In this document: positions 16,850-25,649 of the stretch, piece after piece
Numbering within the stretch: position 1 is the first letter of the stretch
How the letters are laid out: the number at the start of each line of letters is the position of its first letter
Assembly: GCF_900110615.1 (NCBI RefSeq)
Contig: NZ_FOEI01000009.1
Location: 23,043-87,042 of the forward strand
Direction: 5' to 3'
Origin: Flavobacterium urocaniciphilum
GTDB taxonomy: Bacteria; Bacteroidota; Bacteroidia; Flavobacteriales; Flavobacteriaceae
DNA length: 64,000 nucleotides
Notes under the pieces: model-generated
The model's database searches: none
Told to the model about the DNA's origin: nothing
The model's input: only the letters and a program-made list of their open reading frames with translations
Made by a program: the position numbers and the translations under genes

Positions 16850-18532
16850 CTAGTTAATTATCAATTTTTTAGTTGAAGTTTTGCCGTCTTCTGTTACCTT
16901 AACAATATAGATGCCGTTAGCTAAATTTGCAACGTTTACTGTGTTGTTTGTTACTTTTGAGTTTAACACTTCTTTTCCTAACATGTTAATAATCGACACA
17001 TTGATATCTCCATTTAAAGTAGTTTCAATATATAAATTATTTTTTGTTGGATTTGGATATAATTTTAAACCTTCAATTTGAGAAAAAGAAGTAGTTGATA
17101 AAGTAACTTCAGCATTGTTTCTTGAAACAACTTGCGGTACACCGTTAAATTCAGCAACTAAAACAGCTCTGTTACCAGCTCCAGTTGGAACAACTTGTCC
17201 GATATAATTTGATTCTGCAAACATTGTTCTAAAAATAATGTCAGTGCCATCGTTTAAATTATAATTTGTAGTTGCTGCAAAAGTAATAACGCCATCTGCC
17301 GTAGTAAAAGTTGCATTGTTTATTTGCACTAATTCACTTTCGTAATTCTCAACATTATTTGTAATTTCTAACGCTGTAACAACTTGTGGAGTTACTATGT
17401 TTCCAGAAGAAGCAACCGTAGCGTTTTCTAATGGTAAAAACTGTAAAACACCACTAAATAAACCTGTTTGTCCTTTTAATCCAGAAATAGCATCACCTGC
17501 AACCATAGCTGTTGAAATAGTTCCAGGTAAATCATCAATTAAAATACCAGCTGAAGTATCTTGAATGTATTTTTGATTTCTAGTTGTTCTTGCGTAAGTA
17601 ATAACTGGATTGCTTGAAACTTGATAGTACTTTCCAGCACCATTAGCAATTACATCTGCTCTTAAAGCAGCTAAATTTGGAACAACTGTATATGCTGCAA
17701 TGGTAAATGTAACGGTTGCGTTAACAGCTGGTACAATTGCAACATGAGAATTGTCTACTAATTCAACATATACTGTGTAATTTCCAGGAGTTAAACTTGT
17801 TAATGCAATTGGAGCAGTGTCATATTTCATAACAACAGATCCGCTATTTATTGTGTAGTGGATATGTCCGTCACCAGTTCCGTTAGCTACGTTAAAATTA
17901 CTAACCGTTAAACCGATATTTGCAGAGGTTGTTAATGGTGAATAAATAGTTCCGTTTGATGGGCTATTGATCGTGATTGATGGACTTAAACTTGCCGCTG
18001 TCCAAGTAAAATCATCAATCATTAATCTTTCATTAGTTGCACTGTTTGATTTTACACGAACTTTAACATTTGCGTTTGAACTATTAACGACGCCATTTAT
18101 TGTTTTCCAATCAGAATCAGGAGTAACGGCTGCATTAATTGTAGATGATGGAATCCATATAGTTCCACCGTCAATTGAATATTCTACTGCAAAATCAACA
18201 GCAGGTGAACCATCCCATCTTCTGGTTTTAAAGCTAAAGTTACCAATACCGCCACTAGAAATTGTCATGGTTACATCCGTTGTAGCATCATTTTGTAATC
18301 TTAATGAATAAGTACCAAATCCACCTGCGAAACCATCTTGAGCAGCTATACCATTTCTGATAACATCTGTACAAGCTAAACTAAAAGTACCATCAACATA
18401 ACTGTGGTTTGAATAAGATGTAAAGGCTAATGCACCTTGTGTCCATTTTGCAGGGTCGTCAAAGTTTATTGATCCTTGTGCAATTCCTAAAAAAGGAAGT
18501 AATGCAATAAGTAAAGAGTAAATTTTTTTCAT
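16850..18532 (-). CDS. multidomain secreted protein with DUF5689-like region and T9SS type A sorting domain
   Basis: 560 residues from the ATG at 18532, which starts the signal peptide MKKIYSLLIALLPFLGIAQ (an ATG 27 bases upstream would only lengthen it). Order of parts: a choice-of-anchor-like jelly roll (about 20-185, with AVEYSIDGGTIWIPSS and LMIDDFTW), an Ig-like chitobiase/Big-type segment (SITINSPSNGTIYSP to about 285), an OB-fold/DUF5689-like segment (RNQKYIQDTSAGILIDD), and a T9SS tail with LKLYPNPTKNNLYIE and terminal KLIIN. No catalytic residues are recognised. The DUF5689-like part links it to the lipoproteins at 53-55 kb. Confidence 0.85.
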   Translation of the reverse strand: MKKIYSLLIALLPFLGIAQGSINFDDPAKWTQGALAFTSYSNHSYVDGTFSLACTDVIRNGIAAQDGFAGGFGTYSLRLQNDATTDVTMTISSGGIGNFSFKTRRWDGSPAVDFAVEYSIDGGTIWIPSSTINAAVTPDSDWKTINGVVNSSNANVKVRVKSNSATNERLMIDDFTWTAASLSPSITINSPSNGTIYSPLTTSANIGLTVSNFNVANGTGDGHIHYTINSGSVVMKYDTAPIALTSLTPGNYTVYVELVDNSHVAIVPAVNATVTFTIAAYTVVPNLAALRADVIANGAGKYYQVSSNPVITYARTTRNQKYIQDTSAGILIDDLPGTISTAMVAGDAISGLKGQTGLFSGVLQFLPLENATVASSGNIVTPQVVTALEITNNVENYESELVQINNATFTTADGVITFAATTNYNLNDGTDIIFRTMFAESNYIGQVVPTGAGNRAVLVAEFNGVPQVVSRNNAEVTLSTTSFSQIEGLKLYPNPTKNNLYIETTLNGDINVSIINMLGKEVLNSKVTNNTVNVANLANGIYIVKVTEDGKTSTKKLIIN

Positions 18533-18570
18533 TTTTTTAAATATTTGGGTTATTGACATGCGTATTCTCA

Positions 18571-18597
18571 GGTTTATAACATTCTTCGTTATAAACC
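18571..18597. repeat. perfect 10-bp inverted repeat upstream of the 560-residue gene
   Basis: GGTTTATAAC (18571-18580) and GTTATAAACC (18588-18597) enclose 7 bases. It lies in the 86-bp spacer between two minus-strand T9SS genes. No T-run follows, so it could be an operator or a 5' leader hairpin. Confidence 0.6.
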
Positions 18598-18618
18598 CAA
18601 GAATATATTTAATTCTAA

Positions 18619-18957
18619 TTAATTAATTATTAGTTTTCTAGTTGCAGAAGCGTCTCCTTCTTTAATTTTAATGATGTAAACGCCAGGGTTTAAGTTTGAA
18701 ATGTTTAATTCTTTAGTGTATAAAGTAACGTCAATTACTTTTTTACCTAAAACATCAAAAATTTCTACTTTCTTGTCAAGGTTTAACTTTGAAGTAATAA
18801 ATACCTTACCAATGTTGTTAGGATTAGGATACAAACTTAAACCTTCAATCGTTTGTTCTTGTGATTTAGTCGCGCCACCTGACTTACCCTCTTGGGCAAA
18901 AGCAGTTAAACTAAAAGTTAAGAATAACAATACGCTAAAAATGTAGTTTTTATTCAT
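18619..18957 (-). CDS. minimal secreted protein: signal peptide plus T9SS type A sorting domain
   Basis: 112 residues. A signal peptide (MNKNYIFSVLLFLTFSLTAFAQ) is followed by a linker of only about 15 residues (EGKSGGATKSQEQ) and then a complete type A sorting domain: LSLYPNPNNIGKVFI, VEIFDVLGKKVIDV, LNPGVYIIKI and terminal KLIIN. There is no room for a passenger domain, so the tail itself is the product. It is the first of three consecutive T9SS genes on this strand. It may be a real small surface protein or a relic that lost its passenger; the intact reading frame favours the former. Confidence 0.85.
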   Translation of the reverse strand: MNKNYIFSVLLFLTFSLTAFAQEGKSGGATKSQEQTIEGLSLYPNPNNIGKVFITSKLNLDKKVEIFDVLGKKVIDVTLYTKELNISNLNPGVYIIKIKEGDASATRKLIIN

Positions 18958-19017
18958 AGGAAAAAGTTATGGTGTAAATTTATAAAATAAAAATCAAAAA
19001 ATGTGCCATAATTAAAA

Positions 19018-19053
19018 AAAAATCTCGCTAAGTAGTAACTTAACGAGATTTTT
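19018..19053 (-). terminator. intrinsic terminator after the 262-residue outer-membrane protein gene
   Basis: AAAAATCTCG-TAAGT type arm (19018-19033) pairs with 19038-19053 with one mismatch and a 4-base loop. On the minus strand a T-run follows. Confidence 0.7.
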
Positions 19054-19074
19054 AAATATTTTAAAGGATATTGA

Positions 19075-19863
19075 TTAATCTAAGTAATAAATATAACCAA
19101 AGTTTAACCATAAATTCCAATCGTTTGCTTTGTTTTCAGTATAAATATTTGGATCTGGACTTACTCCTTCTACCCAGTTTGAGAAATAGTATTGCCATCT
19201 TAATTCAACAAATAAATCTGATAATTCTGTTAGTTTATATCTTGTACCTAAACTTGAAACAACACTCCATGTACTTCCGCCATCATTGTTAACACCTCCG
19301 TCATAATATTTAGGCCAAAGAGGCATTGATAATGCTGAAACTTCGCCATTACCATAATCTGTATAAGTGTGTGGTTTGTAAAATGAGTAATGAGCTCCTA
19401 ATGCAACAAACGGTCCCCATGCACCATCTGTAGCGGTAAATTGTCTAATACTCCAAGGGAAATATTCTAATTGCATACCGATATCAGTAACATTAGCTTC
19501 ACCGTGCATAGATCTTAACTGAGCGCCTCCAGGAGATTGTTTGTCAGCCCATTTACCAAAATGATCTAATTTTGTTTTGGTGTATGATAATTCTGAACGT
19601 AATTTGAAATGATCATTGAAATAAGTTTCTGGAGTATAACAGTTACACTCAGCTCTGTATGAAAAGTTCATGTAGTGTACTAATCCAACACCAAAACCTG
19701 TGTTTCCAAGGTTATTTCTTGTGTTTTCGCTTTCTCCGAAATCTGATCTAAAATTGACAGGACCAACAAAGGCACCCACTTCATGAGAAAACCCAAACTG
19801 AGCATTAGAAAAGTAAGTAACACCTAGTGTTAATAATAGTGAATAAAATATTTTATTGCGCAT
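19075..19863 (-). CDS. outer-membrane beta-barrel protein of a flavobacterial family
   Basis: 262 residues from the ATG at 19863, which begins a signal peptide (MRNKIFYSLLLTLGVTYFSNAQ); a longer ORF start 36 bases upstream would bury it. The mature part is rich in aromatic beta-strands (FGVGLVHYMNFSYR, LRSELSYTKTK, MQLEYFPWS, FVALGAHYSFY, ELRWQYYFSNW) and ends LWLNFGYIYYLD, as expected of an outer-membrane barrel. Two Cys (CNC at about 72-74) are close together. It is divergent from gdhA. Function unknown. Confidence 0.78.
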   Translation of the reverse strand: MRNKIFYSLLLTLGVTYFSNAQFGFSHEVGAFVGPVNFRSDFGESENTRNNLGNTGFGVGLVHYMNFSYRAECNCYTPETYFNDHFKLRSELSYTKTKLDHFGKWADKQSPGGAQLRSMHGEANVTDIGMQLEYFPWSIRQFTATDGAWGPFVALGAHYSFYKPHTYTDYGNGEVSALSMPLWPKYYDGGVNNDGGSTWSVVSSLGTRYKLTELSDLFVELRWQYYFSNWVEGVSPDPNIYTENKANDWNLWLNFGYIYYLD

Positions 19864-20041
19864 TTTAAAAACGTTTAAGCGACAAATATAAAAAAACAAT
19901 TTTCATATTAAAATCTTTTTTTTTGTTTTATTGTTTTTTTTGTGAAATTACTACCTGTAAGAATTAAATTATGGTATATATTAATATTTGTTAAATTTTA
20001 GCATTATTTTTTAAGATATTCTTCTCTGTTTTTTTTATTAA

Positions 20042-21427
<1,386 letters not shown>

Positions 21428-21486
21428 TAAAGTATACAGTCACAGTCTCAGTTTATAATAACTTGTAAACAGATTGTTTTAAATAT

Positions 21487-21530
21487 AAAAGCGGTTTTCA
21501 GTCCCGAAACTTCGGGAGAAAACCGCTTTT
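21487..21530. terminator. long intrinsic terminator after gdhA
   Basis: Outer stem AAAAGCGGTTTTC (21487-21499) with GAAAACCGCTTTT (21518-21530), interrupted by a 2-base bulge and continued by the inner stem TCCCGA-aact-TCGGGA (21502-21517). A long T-run follows on the + strand. Confidence 0.92.
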
Positions 21531-21546
21531 TTGTTTTTTTGTCAAC

Positions 21547-21568
21547 AGATTGAGCGGAGTTGAAATCT
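21547..21568. repeat. short palindromic intergenic repeat, candidate
   Basis: AGATT-N12-AATCT with the internal word GAGCGGAGTTGA. The wording resembles GAGCGGAGTCGAAATC-type repeats that I recall from flavobacterial intergenic regions. Only one copy is in the window. Confidence 0.4.
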
Positions 21569-21592
21569 TTTAACTGTTACTGAAAACTGTGA

Positions 21593-22237
21593 CTAATTAG
21601 TTCCGTTCCATTCCTTATAAAACTGCTCTAAGAACGATTCCATAAAATCATGGCGTTGTTGTGCAATTTTTTTACCAGTTTCCGTATTCATTTTATCTTT
21701 TAGAAGTAAAAGTTTTTCGTAAAAATGATTGATAGTTGGAGCAGTTGAATTTTTATATTCTTCTTTACTCATATTTAAATTAGGAGCAATTTCAGGATCA
21801 TAAATTTCTCTATTTTTAAATCCTCCATAATTAAAGGTACGAGCTATGCCAATAGCACCAATAGCATCTAATCGATCGGCATCTTGTACAATTTCTAATT
21901 CTTTAGAAGTGAATTTCTTTTCGAAATTTCCGCCTTTAAAGGAAATGTTTTCAATAATTAATACAACATGATTAATAGTTTCTTCTGAAACATTCTCCGA
22001 TTCTAAAAACGTTCTCGCTACTTTTGGTCCAACTGTTTCATCTCCATTATGAAATTTACTATCCGCAATATCATGAAGTAAAGCTGCCAATTGAACAACT
22101 TCAATATTACAAGTTTCTTCTTTAGCAATTAATAAAGAATTGTTGTAAACACGTTCCATATGAAACCAATTGTGTCCGCTTTCAGCATGTGCTAATTGAT
22201 TTTTTACAAAGTTAATAGTGTTTTGTATGATAGACAT
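21593..22237 (-). CDS. HD domain phosphohydrolase
   Basis: 214 residues, cytoplasmic. HD superfamily metal site: His26 in HNWFHMERV, the HD pair His55-Asp56 in LAALLHDIADSKFHNGDE, and a distal Asp in IVQDADRLDAIGAIGIAR at about 130-146. This arrangement matches the YedJ/YfbR-like small HD phosphohydrolases acting on nucleotides or related phosphates; substrate unknown. It is convergent with gdhA across a double-featured spacer. Confidence 0.9.
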   Translation of the reverse strand: MSIIQNTINFVKNQLAHAESGHNWFHMERVYNNSLLIAKEETCNIEVVQLAALLHDIADSKFHNGDETVGPKVARTFLESENVSEETINHVVLIIENISFKGGNFEKKFTSKELEIVQDADRLDAIGAIGIARTFNYGGFKNREIYDPEIAPNLNMSKEEYKNSTAPTINHFYEKLLLLKDKMNTETGKKIAQQRHDFMESFLEQFYKEWNGTN

Positions 22238-22251
22238 TTTAAGTAAAATAA

Positions 22252-22290
22252 AAATTCCAAATTCTTAAAGTGATTAGGAATTTGGAATTT
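22252..22290 (-). terminator. intrinsic terminator after the desaturase gene
   Basis: AAATTCCAAATTC (22252-22264) pairs with GAATTTGGAATTT (22278-22290). On the minus strand a TTTTATTTT tail follows. Confidence 0.75.
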
Positions 22291-22304
22291 AGGTTATTGA
22301 AAAT

Positions 22305-23294
22305 TTATTTAATTAGTGCAGGTTCAACCCATTTAAAAATATGACCTTCTTCTGGAATAACTAATCTTTCCGAAATTTTTCTCATTCTATCTGGTAATTT
22401 CATTAAATAATCTCTTGCTTTCTCAGCTTCAGCTGTTAAACCATTGATGTTTCCAATGTCCCATTTTACATTTAATTTTTCTAAAATATCAACGTAATCT
22501 GAAGCTGTATACACACCAATTCTTTGTGCTGAATCTGAAAATTGTTCAAAAGCAGTTCCGATTTTCTCACCAGATTCTCTTAAGAATACAGCAGGCATCG
22601 TAATTTTTTGTTTCATCATGTATTGGAATGCTAACATCATTTCACTTGGATCAACTTTGAAAATTTGATTTACAAATTCGCTATATGCTAAGTGATGACG
22701 CATTTCGTCTCCAGCAATAAGGTTACACATTTTGAATAACTTTTTCTCACCATATTTTTTAGCGATTAAAGCTACTCTGTTATGTGAAACGAAAGTTGCT
22801 AATTCTTGAAAGCTAGTATAAACGAAATTTTTATAAGGATCTCTTCCAGTTCCAATATCAAAACCATCATTAATTAAATGCTGAGTAGTTTGTTCAATTT
22901 CTTTCATATTTACTCTTCCAGAAAGATATAAATATTTGTTAAGTACATCACCATGACGGTTTTCTTCACCCGTCCAATGGCGTACCCATTTGCTCCAGCC
23001 ATTTCGCTCTACATTATCAACTCCTTCAACATCCATTAACCAAGATTCGTAAGTTGGTAAGGCTTCTTCAGTAATGGTATCTCCAACTAAAGTTACCCAA
23101 AAATCATATGGTAAGTCTTTAGAGATTTCTCTTAATTCTTTAACTTCTTCTAAAAAGTTTTCATTGTTTGAATCTGGTAACAAATCAGTTGGTTGCCAAA
23201 TTTTTTCAACTGGAATTAAAAATTCTTCCATAAAAGAATCAATTTTTCTTTCCAATAGTTGCATGACTTCAAGTCTTATGTTGTGTAACGACAT
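22305..23294 (-). CDS. acyl-ACP delta-9 desaturase family protein
   Basis: 329 residues. A soluble diiron desaturase of the type that introduces a double bond into acyl-ACP. The six metal ligands can be placed with plant-enzyme spacing: Glu77 (TEEALPTY), Glu111 and His114 (EENRHG), Glu164 (FQELATF), Glu197 and His200 (DEMRHH). The distances 111 to 164 (53) and 111 to 197 (86) equal those I recall for castor stearoyl-ACP desaturase. The adjacent plsC-type gene 6 bp upstream on the same strand suggests an operon supplying unsaturated phospholipids. It is unusual in that most bacteria use membrane desaturases. Confidence 0.92.
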   Translation of the reverse strand: MSLHNIRLEVMQLLERKIDSFMEEFLIPVEKIWQPTDLLPDSNNENFLEEVKELREISKDLPYDFWVTLVGDTITEEALPTYESWLMDVEGVDNVERNGWSKWVRHWTGEENRHGDVLNKYLYLSGRVNMKEIEQTTQHLINDGFDIGTGRDPYKNFVYTSFQELATFVSHNRVALIAKKYGEKKLFKMCNLIAGDEMRHHLAYSEFVNQIFKVDPSEMMLAFQYMMKQKITMPAVFLRESGEKIGTAFEQFSDSAQRIGVYTASDYVDILEKLNVKWDIGNINGLTAEAEKARDYLMKLPDRMRKISERLVIPEEGHIFKWVEPALIK

Positions 23295-23300
23295 GGGTTG

Positions 23301-24047
23301 TTAGTTTATGTGTTTTTTAATTGTTTGTTCTGTTTTTTCAAAAATTTCATCAAAAGAATAATCAGAAACTTTTAAAGGTTCATGAACATCAAATGTAATT
23401 TTGTTTCCTAATCCTAACGGAAATTGCCCGAAACGAGTCATTTTCCAAGAATTATTAATTGTAATCGGTACAAAATATGAGTCAGGTGCAAATTTGTATA
23501 ACATTTTTAATCCGTTTGCTGCAAATTCCTTCGGAACTCCTGTTTTACTTCTGGTTCCTTCTGGAAAAATGACTACTGAATAATTGTTTTTATTAACATA
23601 TTCTGCAACTTTTTTAATTTCTGGCAGGGCTTGTTTTCCATCTTTTCGATCAATCAAAGCCGAACCTCCAACTCTTAAATTATAGGATACACTAGGTATT
23701 CCTTTTCCTAATTCTTTTTTGCTAATGAATTTCGGATGCACTTTTCGTAAAAACCAAATAATTGGCGGTATGTCGTATAAACTTTGATGATTACAAACTA
23801 ATATTAATGGTTTGTTTTCGGGTAAATTTTCAACACCTCTAATTTGATAGGTTGTTCCTAATATGTGTGTGTTTCTTACTAAAAATCCGTTTAAAATAGC
23901 AACGCTTATTCTATGAGCATTATATCCGAATACGTTGTAACATATCCATTGTATCGGATGAAATACTATTAACCAAAACAGAAAAAAGAAATAAAAAATT
24001 ATAGATAAAGGATACGAAATAATTTTTTGCATAACAATTCTCATCAT
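23301..24047 (-). CDS. plsC: 1-acyl-sn-glycerol-3-phosphate acyltransferase
   Basis: Adds the second acyl chain to make phosphatidic acid. 248 residues. An N-terminal hydrophobic segment (LSIIFYFFFLFWLIVFHPI, about 13-32) anchors it to the inner membrane. Motif I is NHQSLYDIPPI (HX4D), and the glycerol-phosphate binding motif is FPEGTRSKTG. Two adjacent ATGs at 24047 and 24044 are possible starts. It sits 6 bp upstream of the acyl-ACP desaturase gene, consistent with a membrane lipid operon. Confidence 0.93.
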   Translation of the reverse strand: MMRIVMQKIISYPLSIIFYFFFLFWLIVFHPIQWICYNVFGYNAHRISVAILNGFLVRNTHILGTTYQIRGVENLPENKPLILVCNHQSLYDIPPIIWFLRKVHPKFISKKELGKGIPSVSYNLRVGGSALIDRKDGKQALPEIKKVAEYVNKNNYSVVIFPEGTRSKTGVPKEFAANGLKMLYKFAPDSYFVPITINNSWKMTRFGQFPLGLGNKITFDVHEPLKVSDYSFDEIFEKTEQTIKKHIN

Positions 24048-24081
24048 TTTAATGCCGTCAAAGATACTAGTTAATAATAAA

Positions 24082-24106
24082 AAAAACCACCAAACTGGCG
24101 GTTTTT
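24082..24106 (-). terminator. intrinsic terminator after the bacilliredoxin gene
   Basis: AAAAACCACC (24082-24091) against GGCGGTTTTT (24097-24106). The single mismatch becomes a G-U pair in the minus-strand RNA, where a T-rich tail follows. Confidence 0.75.
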
Positions 24107-24127
24107 ATAGTATGCTAGCATAGTATG

Positions 24128-24538
24128 TTAGCAAAATTCGTTGTAAGCGTCTTTTAAATTTTCTGCAATAAGTTCCGCTGGACGTCCTTCAATATGATGA
24201 CGTTCTAACATGTGTACTAACTCACCATCTTTAAATAATGCCATACAAGGCGAAGATGGAGGAAAAGGAAACATATGTTCTCTTGCTTCTGTTACAGCTT
24301 CTTTATCAACACCTGCAAAAACCGTAATTAAATTGCTTGGTTTTTTTGCGTTGTCTAAACTCATTTTTGCACCTGGACGAGCATTTCTTGCTGCACAACC
24401 ACAAACTGAATTTACAACTACTAATGTTGTTCCTTCTTTACTTAATGCGTTTTTTACTTCTTCCGCTGAATATAAATCTTGAAAACCTGCTTCAGATAAT
24501 TCTGCACGCATTGGTCTTACCATTTCTTCTGGATACAT
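24128..24538 (-). CDS. BrxA/BrxB family bacilliredoxin
   Basis: 136 residues, the family length. The unusual CGC motif is at Cys46-Gly47-Cys48 in [16 protein letters not shown], followed by [29 protein letters not shown]. Bacilliredoxins remove bacillithiol from mixed disulfides on proteins after oxidative stress; several Bacteroidota are thought to make bacillithiol, but no biosynthesis gene is visible here. Monocistronic with its own terminator. Confidence 0.94.
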   Translation of the reverse strand: MYPEEMVRPMRAELSEAGFQDLYSAEEVKNALSKEGTTLVVVNSVCGCAARNARPGAKMSLDNAKKPSNLITVFAGVDKEAVTEAREHMFPFPPSSPCMALFKDGELVHMLERHHIEGRPAELIAENLKDAYNEFC

Positions 24539-24663
24539 ATTTTTGTTTTTAAAATATCGTTTATAATGGACAAATTTACAAAGTTTTTAGCTTTGCACAT
24601 ATAAACTTATCATAAAGATTTGTTATCGTTCCATAAATTTCACAAAATCCTTAAAATACTATT

Positions 24664-24671
24664 TATATTTG
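24664..24671 (+). promoter_or_regulatory. -7 promoter box of the secreted protein gene at 24688
   Basis: TATATTTG (TAnnTTTG), 16 bases before the ATG. Confidence 0.5.
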
Positions 24672-24687
24672 TGGATATTTTTAAGTT

Positions 24688-25515
24688 ATGAGAGTTCAAA
24701 TTATCCTTTTATTATTTATTTCAACCTTTAGTTTTGCTCAAACGGAGAAAGAAAAGAATATTGATGAAGTCATTATTAGAAGCAAACCTAAATTAGCAAC
24801 GATTCTTAAAAAACTTAATAAACAACTACTAAAACAAACCGATACTACAAGTTTTGTATTTGAATTGAATCAAGTCAATTTTAAAAATAACGATACCATT
24901 ATTAATCGTCAAGAAGAGCAGATTATTAAGATTACTAATTTTAATAATAATTTTTCAAAGAAGAATGTTATTGAAAATAAAGACAATTGGTTTACAAATT
25001 TTAAAGAAATTTTTAAAAATTATTCTTCTGAAGAATCTCCAATTGGTTGGCTTTCCGGTTATCCCATTCGAAAAAATTTAACAACTGCAGAATTAGATTT
25101 TTTTACACATCCTAATGGTTATGTGTATACAAGAGAATGGTTAGATAATAATGAATTGTTGGTAACATTTGAATCGAAAAATTTTTACAAAGGCAGTTTT
25201 ATTATTGATAAAAATTTCAATTTGTTGCAATTAAGTTATGAAACAATTGAACCGTATCCGTTTTTTTATACGTCTCCAGAAAGTATAGGAAAAAATCATA
25301 AATTCACTTGTAATTGGATATATCAAAAGGAAAAAGTATTCATGAGTTTAGAAATTGTAAACAAAAAAATGGTTTTAAAACAGTTGCAAATTGAAGAGAA
25401 ATTACGCGATTTTGTTTTTAATCGTTTCGATAAGGATGGTGTAACATTTATGGATAAAAATCATTTTTATACGAATATCAAGTTGCAAAATAAATCGTAT
25501 CCAATAGAAGAATAA
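24688..25515 (+). CDS. secreted protein of unknown function
   Basis: 275 residues. The signal peptide MRVQIILLLFISTFSFAQ is clear. The mature N-terminus NIDEVIIRSKPKLATILKKLNKQLL recalls the linker that follows carboxypeptidase-regulatory domains in Bacteroidota surface proteins. The rest has beta-rich stretches (TFESKNFYKGSFIIDKNFNLLQLSYE). No lipobox, T9SS tail or catalytic motif is seen. Its stop is two bases from a large palindromic repeat. Not recognised further. Confidence 0.75.
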   Translation: MRVQIILLLFISTFSFAQTEKEKNIDEVIIRSKPKLATILKKLNKQLLKQTDTTSFVFELNQVNFKNNDTIINRQEEQIIKITNFNNNFSKKNVIENKDNWFTNFKEIFKNYSSEESPIGWLSGYPIRKNLTTAELDFFTHPNGYVYTREWLDNNELLVTFESKNFYKGSFIIDKNFNLLQLSYETIEPYPFFYTSPESIGKNHKFTCNWIYQKEKVFMSLEIVNKKMVLKQLQIEEKLRDFVFNRFDKDGVTFMDKNHFYTNIKLQNKSYPIEE

Positions 25516-25517
25516 AA

Positions 25518-25641
25518 CGTCAATTCGAGTGTTTTTTGTGAAATGGAATGAAACAAAAAATGTATCGAGAATAGTTTTAATGATGTTTTCTTATTCTCGA
25601 TACATTCCGATTCATGCTTCAATGGAATACTCGAATTGACG
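25518..25641. repeat. 124-bp nested palindromic intergenic element
   Basis: The outer 13-bp arms CGTCAATTCGAGT (25518-25530) and ACTCGAATTGACG (25629-25641) are perfect. The inner 15-bp arms AATGTATCGAGAATA (25559-25573) and TATTCTCGATACATT (25592-25606) are also perfect. Between outer and inner arms lie non-identical AT-rich segments that share AATGGAATG/AATGGAATA words. The whole fills the spacer between a + gene and the convergent crtY. It resembles repeats I recall from flavobacterial chromosomes and could also act as a bidirectional transcription stop. Confidence 0.85.
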
Positions 25642-25649
25642 AAAAATCA

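Noticed and set aside
24210..24552. Two + ORFs opposite the bacilliredoxin gene
   Set aside because: Overlap each other and the CGC-motif gene; no promoter box or family features.
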